Positions 51,364 through 62,611 of a stretch of DNA of 64,000 bases are shown here, piece by piece. Origin of the DNA: Triops longicaudatus (lineage: Eukaryota > Arthropoda > Branchiopoda > Notostraca > Triopsidae); contig JAGQDJ010000178.1 in the NCBI GenBank assembly GCA_022885665.1, forward strand, positions 1-64,000, given 5' to 3'. A program made the translations under genes and the position numbers. Every line of letters begins with the position of its first letter. The first letter of the stretch is position 1. The notes under the pieces are model-generated. The model searched no databases. It was not told where the DNA came from and worked only from the letters and a program-made list of their open reading frames with translations.

Positions 51364-52056
51364 CTCACCGGTTTTGGTACACAGCTTCAAGGTACTCGCA
51401 ATTTCAGTTCAATTTCTTTCCACTCCTTCACAGCTTTTCCTTGTTCGTTTTAGATGATTTTGGAAGGTTCTGGTAGCATGCGGTACCTGGCTGGTGTGTT
51501 TGCGTAAGATATGTTGAAAAATAAATAAAAGGAAAAGTGGGATGTATTGGTCTGCTCGGAACGGACTGACTGGCAATTAAAGTCAGCATATAGGGCTTGA
51601 GGGAAGAATGACCAGCAAGTGGTTTCGGTTTTCATACTTGAGGCTCATATGGGCAAATAACACAGGATACTAGTCAGGCGATATCACGGAACACACTCGA
51701 TATTTCAGAGAAACCTTCTGACGGTAATGTAAATGAACATTCAGTCTACTGCACCTTGAAGCGTTTTTTGCGAAATACTGTTTTGTGAATTTTCAGAACA
51801 GAACCAAATCTTTCAATTTTTTTTTTCGGAACAATATTTTTCAAAGTTTGGGCTTCGACATGTTCGAGATTATTTTTTAAATGAATTTTGAAAGAAAACA
51901 GGTTTCAATTCGAGGGTAACTTTCTTTTAGTTCTGATCTGACTAGTTTTTGCCAATTTCGGTTCTCGCGAAGTAAAAACGTTCGATGGCGTGGAACAGTA
52001 ATGATAAAATGCATTGTGCTTGCAATGCCTACTTTCACCAGATACGAAATCGTGTT
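51364..52056. other. ALG9 3'UTR and convergent spacer
   Basis: The stretch holds the ALG9 3'UTR, with AATAAATAAA at about 51521. No coding frame is recognised between the convergent ALG9 and gustatory receptor 2. Confidence 0.5.
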
Positions 52057-53412
52057 TCAGTTACATTGGGTTTGCATTAATACAATCACATATGTGGTGA
52101 TCAAGCCAGTCATGGAGAGAAGGGTAGTCTTCGTAATAGGGAACAGCCCGAGGGGTATTGCTGTCCAATTCTTAATGCGCATATGCACCAAAAAGGACCG
52201 GAAAAGCAATCGCTCCGATGTGGTAAGGTTTTCCCAATCCTGCAACAATGTGTTGCTGATTATTGTATGCGATGCGGTTAGCTGCTGGGGCAAGCTGTTG
52301 CACAGGATAGTTAAAGCGATCAATTTGCCTATAAAGAGTAGAACGCTGAAAAACAAAATTATAGCAACCAAAGGCTCGCTACTGGAGTCACCGAAGCGGA
52401 ATATTAGGAATATCAAGTAGGTAACACTGCAAATTACGAGGAATGACGTGAAATAACTAACGAAGAGTATAGTGCCAAAGAGGGACTGGACCTGCTGCAC
52501 CATCTGGCTTAAGCTTTCCACACGCCACCATAACGTTTTAACGGCCTCGGTGTAAGTAACGCACCTTCTGCTCGCTGGGTGTCGTTCGGTTCGTTGAAGC
52601 GCAGTTATACAGAGTGGAAGGGGAAAAGTTGTGTTACTCGCAGGATCTGTTGCCATCTGGCGTCGCCTAATTTTGTCGACGTCTGCTACGAAAGCGTTTT
52701 GAAATTTGAGGAATGAGAAGGCGAGATGGCGGTATACGTAAGAAACTACAAGCTCAGCAAAGTGACTAAGCGCAATGCTGTAAAATCTGGCAATGGTTTC
52801 TACAGCAAAAACCACATGGTAGGTGACAGATTTGTCCACACTAAAGTAACTCGTAAGCGATACAATATAGTTTCCCAAGTAAACCGTAGCGTATGCTCCG
52901 CCAGCTGTCAATGATACAATAAAAACGATAGTCAGTACACTCGCGAGCCAGTAACGGTTCTTGGGTGTGTCACATGGAACTTTGTTAGGAGTCAAAGATA
53001 TTTCTACCCGTGTCCAGTTTTGTATAATGCACATTACGGAAAGTCGCTTCCTGGTGAACGTAAGGAGAGCTGCAAGGCCCAGCGGCCAGGTGGCGTTGTA
53101 GGCTAGCATGAAGACGAATTTCTGCGTACTGGCCCAAACTGACGGCACGTACACCAGGGTGTAAACGAAAAAGCTGGTCATGAAGGCTATTTTGAGCCCA
53201 ATTAAGAGAATTAACGCGTAACGCACCCGGAACATGAACCTAGGGCTGAACAATGCGTCATCTATGGGTAGCAAACTTCCTGTTCTGGTCAACAGATTGT
53301 AAAGTGGAGCTATGTTTCGTAGGAAGGGGATGGTGTATTTCTGAGCCGGATCCATTGTTCGTGTACTCTCGTCAATTTCCAAGAGAAAACTGTTGTAGCG
53401 GGGGTAGCGCAC
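52057..53412 (-). CDS. Gustatory receptor-like gene 2 (intact, single exon)
   Basis: This 451-residue frame has seven or more hydrophobic segments and the family's C-terminal signature, ending TGLITTYVIVLMQTQ (TYhhhhhQ). A probable better start is Met at about 53355 (MDPAQKYTIPFLRNIAPLY). It is paralogous to the gene at 44330-45659 in the same orientation; the conserved block is QSLFGTILFVSYFTSFLVIC. Arthropod gustatory receptors are inverted 7-TM ligand-gated cation channels in chemosensory neurons. The ligand cannot be inferred. No intron is apparent. Confidence 0.85.
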   Translation of the reverse strand: MRYPRYNSFLLEIDESTRTMDPAQKYTIPFLRNIAPLYNLLTRTGSLLPIDDALFSPRFMFRVRYALILLIGLKIAFMTSFFVYTLVYVPSVWASTQKFVFMLAYNATWPLGLAALLTFTRKRLSVMCIIQNWTRVEISLTPNKVPCDTPKNRYWLASVLTIVFIVSLTAGGAYATVYLGNYIVSLTSYFSVDKSVTYHVVFAVETIARFYSIALSHFAELVVSYVYRHLAFSFLKFQNAFVADVDKIRRRQMATDPASNTTFPLPLCITALQRTERHPASRRCVTYTEAVKTLWWRVESLSQMVQQVQSLFGTILFVSYFTSFLVICSVTYLIFLIFRFGDSSSEPLVAIILFFSVLLFIGKLIALTILCNSLPQQLTASHTIISNTLLQDWENLTTSERLLFRSFLVHMRIKNWTAIPLGLFPITKTTLLSMTGLITTYVIVLMQTQCN

Positions 53413-54239
53413 TTTATTAAATGCTTAAAGTACTGACATCAATAGTTGCGAAAGGTCTTTTAGTATCTTAATTTATTTGACTTTTTTGTAACAGCAGTAA
53501 TATTTTAAGAGCAGGCACTCATTAGTGTTAGTTATTTTGTGGCGTTGCCAGGGATGCCGGCCACTTTACGGTGCAAATTTTTTACGAGAAATAATTTACT
53601 TGACAGGAAAATTGTTTTTCGAGGTTCTATGCTATCGCTTTGTTGTACGGCTATTAGTGTTTGTTTATTGTGCGCTATTTAGTTTGTCTGTTTAGCGTTA
53701 CTTGAAGTTAAAGTATTGTAATAGTTTAACTTCATAATAGTGTACAGTAATTCTCAATAAAAACGACCTAAACAAACCTGTCCTATGGTAACCACACGCC
53801 ACCTGTAACAAGCTTAGGGCTGCGGGTCAAAAGCGTACCAAGGACCTTGGAGTGTGACACGTTCGCACAGCTGCCGAAAAGATGAACCCGCGGCTCGCAG
53901 TCGTTCAACAGCAACCACGCCGTTCGCGGCGCCGCGCTTAGATGTCCTCATTCCTTCTGTATTTACAAACAGGGCTTAAAAGGGCAACAAAAGAGCTTGC
54001 GTACCCACGTCGGGGTTTCGTCCTTAATTATCCCATATGCGTACAACTTATGGAACCAGCTGTGAAGTTTTAAAGTAAGTGTCTTCCGTCTCATCCTTTT
54101 CAGTCTTCTTATCCCCTGACAACGTTGTATTTTACCTATAAACTAACAACAATTCCTTCCGAAATTTGCGGGAAAATTCTAATATTTTAATTTTAGTACA
54201 GGTTAAGCTGATTAAAAAGCCGACTACATGTAAGAATCC
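53413..54239. other. Spacer between gustatory receptor 2 and the Ser/Pro-rich gene
   Basis: The two genes are divergent, so both promoters should lie here. A GC-richer patch at about 53800-53940 may be the upstream exon or promoter of the Ser/Pro-rich gene. I cannot define either. Confidence 0.4.
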
Positions 54240-55265
54240 ATGGCTCTGCCTCACTGTTACTGCGATCCTACCCAGCGACGCTGCTGTTGCCCCTCTGCTT
54301 CTGCTATGTCAAACGCCACCCGCTTATCCGGCGAAACGCAGCCCAACCGGCTCAACACGCTCGATGCGGCGCTTTTGGAACTGGGAATGCTGAGCGTGGC
54401 CATCTCCGAGCAGCCCCACAACCGCCGGCTCCGTAGCTACTCGTTCACCACTGCCCACGACTCATCCTCCGTCCTGTCGCACCGCGACACCCTAACGCCA
54501 CCTACGCTCAATTTCCACGACCCGCTCACTCTAGATACTGATTCCAAAGATCTAGCCACCGGCAGCTCGTCCGTCACCGTCCAGCCGCCCAACTCGCCCG
54601 TGTCGCCCTCTGCGTGGCTCCACGCACAGAACAAATCGCTTCTCTTCCCTCCAAACCACCCAATTCCTCCCAAGTTTGACGGAGACGAAAGCTCTCTCCA
54701 CCCTGCGGCGAGCTCGAGAAACTCGTTCAGAGAGCCTGAACTGGATTTCAGCGACTCGCTCGACCGCGAGAGCCATCTGCAGGTGCTGTCGTCACTGCCG
54801 AACTCGTCATCCCCACTGGTTATGCGGCCGCGGAGGATGAGGATGAACTCTGGGCCTTGTGGCAGCACCAGTCGCAGCAATAGCAGTAATAGCCACAAGA
54901 GCGCGTTAGTTTGGCCGTATAAGATTCCTCGGCCGAGGTTAAAAAGGGAAATGGAACGTGTAAGGACGCGGAGCGAAACGCTGTTCGAAGTGGATGAGTC
55001 GAATCTAGACGGCAGTGCGAACGCTTTTGGTGCCATTGGCGCTGCAGCATCGGATAAGGAGAATGTTCTAAGCTTGAACTCGGCCTTTGACGCCATGACA
55101 GTTTTACCGCTAGCAACTGCGTTGGAGACGAAAAGTGCGGCCGAAGCTCACTTTGCACGCTCCAAGTCGTTGGAAGAGCTGACGCTAGCTGGCGCCAACA
55201 GTGCGGGACTCCATGCAGTGGTGGACTCGGTATCACATAGAATCGAAAACCTGCATGTCGCGTGA
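54240..55265 (+). CDS. Uncharacterised Ser/Pro-rich protein
   Basis: This is a 341-residue open frame. An in-frame TAA just upstream at about 54231 supports ATG 54240, though MSNATRLSG at 54306 is a second candidate. The protein is low in complexity: a Cys-rich start (CYCDPTQRRCCC), then long Ser/Pro/Asn-rich stretches with basic Ser sites (NRRLRSYSF, RTRSETLFE, RSKSLEEL), a basic block PRPRLKREMERVR, and a C-terminal VDSVSHRIENLHVA that looks like a short conserved motif. There is no signal peptide and no membrane segment. The basic Ser sites suggest a phosphoregulated, perhaps 14-3-3-binding, cytosolic or nuclear protein; this is inference. The codon use is GC-richer than its surroundings, supporting real coding. 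I do not recognise the family. Confidence 0.7.
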   Translation: MALPHCYCDPTQRRCCCPSASAMSNATRLSGETQPNRLNTLDAALLELGMLSVAISEQPHNRRLRSYSFTTAHDSSSVLSHRDTLTPPTLNFHDPLTLDTDSKDLATGSSSVTVQPPNSPVSPSAWLHAQNKSLLFPPNHPIPPKFDGDESSLHPAASSRNSFREPELDFSDSLDRESHLQVLSSLPNSSSPLVMRPRRMRMNSGPCGSTSRSNSSNSHKSALVWPYKIPRPRLKREMERVRTRSETLFEVDESNLDGSANAFGAIGAAASDKENVLSLNSAFDAMTVLPLATALETKSAAEAHFARSKSLEELTLAGANSAGLHAVVDSVSHRIENLHVA

Positions 55266-56560
55266 TAATGTATGGGCAAACTTGCCCTTTAAAAACTTAT
55301 TCCGAAGTTAGGTTCTTAATGAAGTGGCTAGAGGCACTAGTGTAGCAAGCCACCATGTCTGGCAGTTTTCGCGGCTCATGGGATCGCTACTGTGTTTAGA
55401 TTTTGTTGTGTTTTCGGGAGCGTTTTTTCATGTTTGGCTATAATAGCCAATACTCGAGTATTAACTCTAGTAAAAGTATAAATTCTTTTCATCGAATATG
55501 GCAGCTTACAGACGTAAGCGGAAGTAAATATGAAATAAAACGTCATATAACAAAAGCAACCCGAATAGAAACGAAGGTAACCTAACAGTAGACGAAACAA
55601 ATGTAATTATAAGCCAAGAAACGTAAACAAAGAATGGCTTAGGCAAAGGAAATATGATTAGAGACTAGATGGCTTGGACGCTGTTCCTCTAGGAACACAG
55701 CTAGTAACTTAGCTTTGGAATAAGCTTTAGGATATTGACGTGGGGAATTGACTGTTGGAGTTGGAAATATTTGTGTTGGATCTAAGAATTTCTTTTTTTA
55801 GCCTTGTAAATGAAGGGAATGAAGGCTTTACTTCTTGATCTCTGTCGTTCATTTTCTCTTGTGACTCTAAAAGGCTGTGGTCTTTCTTTCGACTGCGAGA
55901 GAAACAATGTGTGTAAAATCTAAGTTGGCCGAGTAATCCTGTAATGGTGTTGTTTTGAGGCTTGAGAAGAGAAAACAAGCTATGGAAGAGGAACGTGTGG
56001 TGCAGTTTGCATTTGCATTTTGAAAATAATTGTAGTGTGGTAGCTGGTACGTTTTGTTTGATGTATGTGGGTATGGAGTTCAGTCAATATAACAAAGAAA
56101 ACGTTTTGTTTGCAAGAATGTTCGCGTTTCTACTTTTGCGGAAAAATACCAAATTGGAAAGGAATAGTTTTTAATGAGTTAAATAAGTATTTTCGCTATA
56201 TCAACATTATTACGTGATAAAATGAACATTTGAGTCGCACTATCTCCAGACCTTCAAGAACACTCCTAAGCCAGAATCAAGTGAGGAATATAGATACAAA
56301 GAAAAAGGAAATCAAGAAAAGAAAGTCAAAATTGTAGCGCTTGGATTGTGAAGCGGAACGGAATACCATGGTAATCCGGCATTGCCCATCACTTCCTTTA
56401 CGCGTTTTATTGCCCGGTATACCAGCCTCACTATACGCCAAGACTCGTTCTATTGAGTTCTTACGTAATTTGCCTATATGATCGCATATATAAGAGAAAC
56501 AATCACGCTTAAACGAAGCGCGTACAGCGAGTCTCAACGTTTTCATGATTCACTGCTAAG
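55266..56560 (+). other. 3'UTR and spacer downstream of the Ser/Pro-rich gene
   Basis: There is no coding-like frame. An AATAAA lies near 55533 (GAAATAAAACG). Confidence 0.45.
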
Positions 56561-56915
56561 CTAGGTAAAGGCGAACGCCCAGCCCAGAAGGTGGAGCCAG
56601 CGGTGAAACGTTCGGTAGCACGACTCGTCCCAGTAGTCCCTCGGCGGGCAGGTTATTCCACCGCAAGCGGCCTTCGCTTGACGAGCCGAATCGGCACAGT
56701 CAGTCTTTGTAACTACTGACTTTCAGACGCACAGTGGCAATAGTCGCTCTGGACACTGTGCATTTATTCATTTCGCCCTTCCCACCAACAGCCGATTCAG
56801 TGACAAATATTCCCACGCCGCACATTCTCACCTTATCTTTCAAGTGTCTCAAGCGTTTTCGACCGTCAGAGCTATTCTTCAAGACTTTTCTCAGGATTTG
56901 CTTGCCCATACCACC
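56487..56915 (+). promoter_or_regulatory. Alpha-tubulin promoter and 5'UTR (putative)
   Basis: A TATATAAGAG box at about 56487-56496 and a GC-richer leader precede the ATG at 56916 (context CCACCATGG, a good Kozak match). The box-to-ATG distance of about 420 bases would need a long leader or an unseen intron. Confidence 0.35.
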
Positions 56916-59900
56916 ATGGTTAGCCAAGTAAGTGTGTGTCTACAGTTCTTTTTATCTTTTCGATAGTTTTGGAACAATGTTAGGTATTGCACGCTCGTTA
57001 CTAATAGTTGGTAAAAAGGCCTATATAATTGGTAGTAGTCCATAAAATCGTACATAACAATCTGAAGCCTCAAGGCAAAAATGAAAGTCTCCACTGCTTC
57101 AGTCGCGTTAAAGAACGTTCGAAAGGGGTTTTAACAAGCAAACGGCAATGGGCAACAGTGAATTCCTCCACTGCGACAGCCGTGCATTGCCCAACATTCG
57201 CAAGGGAGGTTAGAGTACGCAGAGGGCGCGATGCTCAGCGGACGGAACTGGGCAACAAAGAATTTCGCATAAGCAAGGAAGCTGAGGAGCGCAACTAATG
57301 CAGGCAAACGGTTCTAGGCTAAGCGAAGAACTGGGTAATAATGAAATTTCCCTCAGCTTGGCAGTAGGACGGCATGGAACATTCGCAACTGACCTGGCGT
57401 TAGAAAAAAGGCAAGATAAATAAAGAAAAAGTAAAGGAGTAAGACAATAAAACGCAAGCGCGATTAAAATAAAAAAAGGATTATTGGTTAAGTGGGGTGG
57501 AATTTCTTGCGAAATTTTCCGAAGCGCAAAGTCTGGGGTGGCTAATAAGGACGAATTGATGCGGGCTTCCGGCCACTTATTCAGGTCCACGTTTACGGAG
57601 CATGACTCGCCTTGCAAATGCAATTGGACGCGATCGGAAGTCAAGTCCACCCGACGCTGCCTCAGTTCTGCTCCACTGAACCACAGTGGCGTTTCACAAC
57701 AGGCCCTTTTATGACGAAACAATTAAACACGTAATGCATCCTTAGATTCAAGGCTAATTCCTTGATCGACTTCTTTCCTTGAAAAAATCAAGTATTCTGG
57801 GTATCTGATCTACGAATTCGGGTGATGGATGAAAACTATTGCGAGAACCCATCAACTAGCAAAAAAAATAATAATAAATAAAAGAAATTATAATAAAGTT
57901 TGCAATCTCAAAATGTTACATTTAAATGAAGGACGAATACATCTAATCATTCCCTGACCGTTCTCCGTGGCCGATTCAGGACAGGTGCCGAGAATCGTGG
58001 AAGCGTGAAAAGTCCCCTTTTCCTTGTAAGACAACAGATATTTAAGCCTTGAAGGGGAATCTAGAGACTTACATGGTTTTTAAAGCTTACTGAGTCAGGA
58101 AAAATTGCACGGCTAATTAGCACTCTATACCATAGGAAGGACTGTGCCGTTACAAAAGGGACGGACAGTACAGTAAATCGTATACGTGTGTCCACAAACC
58201 CGCAAGAAACGAGTTTATAATAACTCGGATATCGCTTCCGTTTTTCAGTCAAGTCAACATGTGGAACAGGTGTACACGGGGAAGAACAGGTAAAAATGAA
58301 ACTGAAAGTTGTGCAGTTTCTGGTGCGTATGCCTCATCGCGGCCACGAGGCATGTCGATCATGATATGTGAGGTAGAAAGTGACTTCCGGTTCGGGTTTG
58401 TGTATGGACCATCGTGTGAACTGTGAAGTGGTAGGTGGGTTTAATTGCGGCTTTTGTGTTTGTTGCAGAGAGAAGTCATCTCCATCCATGTCGGCCAAGC
58501 CGGCGTGCAAATGGGCAATTCCTGCTGGGAATTGTATTGCTTAGAACACGGAATCCGACCAGACGGCATCCTCTCTGATTTGCGTAAGTATTTTTCGGGA
58601 AGTACGAAAAATTTCAAAAAATAAAATGGAAAGTAATGCCAGTCACCATTTAGGCAAACAAGTAGCCTGACCTAGCTTTACTGTTCTGGGAAAATAAATC
58701 TATCAGCGACGGTACAAAGCTATGAACTGCTGGGAAGGACTGACTGGAAACCAATACTAATAATAATTTATGACCGATTATTTCCTCACAGTTTAACTTA
58801 TGGATATTCATATCCGAAGGGAGTTCGCAAAAATTACCTGGAACGGAATGTTAAAGTAAACATTTGCTAGAGGAACGAAAAGAACACTGATTCCGACAGA
58901 ACACTGAAATATCTAGCCTATATACAAGCGTCGGTCAACATAACCAACAAAACACCACACTTTTTTCTGAAAAATACGAGTAGCACTAAACTATATCTTA
59001 CGCTCTAAATACCTGAAATACCTTTAAAAAATACAGATGTATGTTTTGCCTTGTTTTGAGACAGTTCACTATCAGCAAATATGGTATCTGAAACAAACTT
59101 CATGAAAGTCATAATAGATGGAGTAAACAGCCAATCATAACAGAATCCATAAGGCCTATACAAGACTCAACTAATTTTCATTTAGTTGTGAGGAGTATTC
59201 AAATAACCAAATTAAGTGGAGACCACTTTAGTCCAACATAACACAAATTCAGTAGAAGTAATCGCAATAATGAAAGTTATTTAAAGTATGTATCATTCAC
59301 CAACTAGAACTTTCTATATACAAAAACGGATATAAAAATGAAATTTTCCATTTTCGTATGGCAGTTCAATTTACTAGCTACACAGACATTTGAGCCTGCA
59401 GTAGTACTAAGTACTAAAATAATACCAAGTACTTAGCGATGAATAGTTAAATCACAACGAACAAGAAAAGGAGATTCATTTCTTGAAATTTCTTCCGCAG
59501 CGGTTTGTAGAGGCCGGATACAGATTTGTTTCGCTCCTGTAACCTATTTTTAAAATAACAATAGACCTCATTTTCCTTTATTAGTAATACAAGTGTAAAC
59601 TTGATAATGTGTGAGTAAAAGCAGGCAAATTCAATTTGCTGTGGGGAAAGGTAACTCGTGTAAAATTAAGTATATTTCCATTGTACTAGATGACAGAAAG
59701 TAGTAGACAAAATGTAGGGCACTCGACAGTTTAGGAAAGAAAAGTCTCGTTGGCAATTGGCTAACCCAAAACTTGGTGAACCGTTACCTCATTTTTCTTT
59801 TCTTTGGGTTTCCAGGTCCACCTCAACTGACCACCGGAAATGCCATGGCGGATACCTTCAGCACCTTCTTTAGCGAGACGGCCAAAGGAAAGCAAGTGCC

Positions 59901-62611
59901 GCGTGCGCTGTTTGTCGACCTTGAACCTTCTGTTGTAGGTAATTGCCAATCTCCTCAAATATACTACGAATTACTTGGAGGAAAGAAGCTTAACTACGTT
60001 CTTCTAGACACCATTCGTTCCGGCACGTACAAGCAACTCTTCCACCCTGATCAGCTCATCACGGGGAAGGAAGATGCTGCAAATAATTACGCCAGAGGCC
60101 ACTACACTGTCGGACGCGAAATTGCAGACCTGGTACTGGACCGAGTTCGACGACTGGCCGAAAATTGCGTTGGATTACAGGTGAAACCAAAATTTGATTG
60201 GACCGACCTTAACTCGAAATTTACAAGGATCGAATTGAATTTCCCTCAGAAATCGAAAATCCAATCACCCTTGAGTGGAGATTTTCTATTGGCCGCTGAT
60301 GTTAAAAGCCGTTTTCGTTGTTAAGCGTACTGATTTATGTACATTTGGATATGTAATCGCAACAGATTAGATCTCAAAATATTTTTGATTGAGATAGAGA
60401 TTTGTATGAAATTTTTGCAGGATTTGATCGGATTAGCAAAGGTCGCGAAGTACCGGAAAGGATCTAAGATCATCTAAAAAGCACTCATTATCTAAAGTAC
60501 TGATTTCGAGTAAAACTTTGTTTGTAGTGACGGCACCTTGTTTAAAGTTATTGTTCAAAATAATTTATTCAACGCATTTTTCGGCGCGTCAGGGATTTTT
60601 GGTGTTTCATTCCTTCGGTGGAGGCTCGGGCTCAGGATTCACGTCGCTTTTAATGGAACGTCTTTCGTTGGACTACGGTAAAAAGAGCAAATTGCAGTTC
60701 GCAGTATACCCTGCACCACAAGTAAATAGATTTCTTTTAGAAAATTGCCTCCATTTAAAAGCTTTTGTGTCCAAAAGGTATCGACAGCGGTAGTGGAACC
60801 CTACAACGCCATCTTGACGACGCATACTACACTCGAGCATTCCGACTGCGCGTTCATGGTCGACAACGAAGCTATCTACGACATCTGCCGGAGAAACCTC
60901 AACATCGAGCGTCCCACTTACACGAACCTGAATCGATTAATCGGTCAAATAGTGTCATCCATCACCGCTTCGCTGCGCTTTGAAGGCGCACTCAACGTCG
61001 ATTTAACAGAATTTCAAGTAATTTTAGTCTGATATTATATAAATAATACTGTCTTATCCTTTCTCGGATATGAGGCTTATGAAGAAGCTTTAGTAATATT
61101 AGTAATGATTTTGTTTTTTAGTCATCACTGTGCGTGTTGTAGAGTAAAGCGTAGTTTGATTACAGGTATTCAATTGACTCTTTTCAAAAGCTCCTCTTTT
61201 CGCTAACAAATTCTGAAAAGCACGAGGTAATCAATAGTAGCTTATGTTTACTTTGCCTAGATGGCGTGAGAAGGCCATGCTTGAAAATAGCTTAATAGAA
61301 AACCATTTGGGAAACATGCAAATGAAAGAATTGCAAGATTGAGTGCCTTAATACTTTTGATTTACTTAGACCAATTTGGTACCTTATCCTCGCATTCACT
61401 TTCCGTTGGTAAATTACGCCCCAGTCCTTTCTTCCGAAAAGGCTTATCACGAACAATTGAACGTTGCCGAAATTACCAGCGCTTGCTTCGAACCTGCCAA
61501 TCAAATGGTCAAAGTAAGACTTTTGTTTTCCAACTCCTTTCAAAGCTTCTATTTGTCAGGCTACTTTCGTGCAGATTTGAACTTTTTATTTTATTTTTAT
61601 TCTATTTTTTAACTTGTAATGTAACTTAGTTTCATTACAAAAACAGTATGAATCTAAGAACATTGCAAGATCTGCAGTAAGTATCATATTAGTGTTGAGC
61701 TTTTAATTTACTTAATTTGTACATTTTAATTTCTGTTTTATTTATTAAACTTCGTAATTTTCCTTATTATCTGACTTTGGTTTATTTACATTCCGCTATG
61801 TTATGTTTGTTCTCATGTATTACATCCCTTTATTTGCTGCATGAAAGTGCGATCCTCGCAAAGGCAAGTACATGGCTGTCTGTTTGCTGTACCGAGGTGA
61901 CGTCGTGCCTAAGGATGTCAATGCGGCCATTGCCTCCATGAAAAACAAAAGAACGATTCAATTCGTTGACTGGTGCCCTACAGGCTTCAAAGTATGCGCT
62001 TCGTTTCTTTTCCTTAGAAAAATTTTTATTTTAAATGTCTATTTTTCGTCTTTCAAGAAACACGAAAAATAGATAGTTTTCGTTTTATGTTATATTTATT
62101 ATTTTTTTTTATATTATGATTTTGTTTATTATAATTGTATGTTTTCTACTTTATAGTCTTATTTCATTTATATGTCTTGCATGTTTTTCAATATTATTTG
62201 TTTGATAAAAATTTTTTACTGAAAGGTGGGTATCAACTACCAGCCACCGACGGTGGTGCCCGGAGGCGATTTAGCACCAGTGCAACGAGCAGTTTGTATG
62301 ATATCAAATACCACGGCCATCGTCGAAGCTTGGGCGCGGTTGAACCACAAGTTCGATTTGCTTTACACCAAACGCGCTTTTGTTCACTGGTAAAAAAAAA
62401 AAACAGCTAAGAAATCGAGATTGGATTAAGTTAACTTTATATAATTTCCGTATGCTACTCAACGTTGAACTTGTTCAGGTTCGTGGGCGAAGGCATGGAA
62501 GAAGGAGAATTCGCGGAAGCTCGCGAAGATTTGGCCGCCTTGGAGAAAGATTATGAAGAAGTTGCAATGGATGATATTGACTCGGATGATATTGTGGGCG
62601 ATGAATACTGA
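56916..62611 (+). CDS. Divergent alpha-tubulin
   Basis: Ten exons give 458 residues with the GTAAGT donor, or 455 if exon 1 is ATG only: 56916-56927, 58469-58583, 59816-59938, 60008-60180, 60593-60721, 60778-61017, 61370-61513, 61848-61991, 62226-62389 and 62479-62611. Family motifs are REVISIHVGQAGVQMGNSCW, HPDQLITGKEDAANNYARGH, a GTP loop GGGSGSG (usually GGGTGSG), the catalytic Glu in NVDLTEFQTN, YRGDVVPKDVNAAI and FVGEGMEEGEF. The 37-60 loop reads SDLRPPQLTTGNAMADTFST, so the acetylated Lys40 of ordinary alpha-tubulins is absent. The tail is rich in Asp and ends in EY, so it remains tyrosine-terminated. The N-terminus would be M-V-S-Q-R-E with the best donor, or the normal M-R-E if ATG is spliced at GTTAGC. 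It could be a tissue-specific isotype, as Drosophila alphaTub67C is. Confidence 0.95.
57125..57400. repeat. Degenerate tandem repeats in alpha-tubulin intron 1
   Basis: Three imperfect units share (A/G)ACTGGG(C/T)AA(C/T)A...GAATT or GAAATT and ACATTCGCAA: near 57148, 57246 and 57328. They lie in a GC-richer patch of the 1.5-kb first intron. A 170-residue minus-strand frame (57722-57210) spans them but has no family resemblance. Confidence 0.5.
58584..59815 (+). other. Alpha-tubulin intron 2
   Basis: This 1.2-kb intron between the N-terminal exons holds no recognisable gene or repeat. Confidence 0.7.

Noticed and set aside
57210..57722. 170-residue minus-strand open frame in tubulin intron 1
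   Set aside because: No domain, no splice context, and it overlaps repeats; treated as chance.
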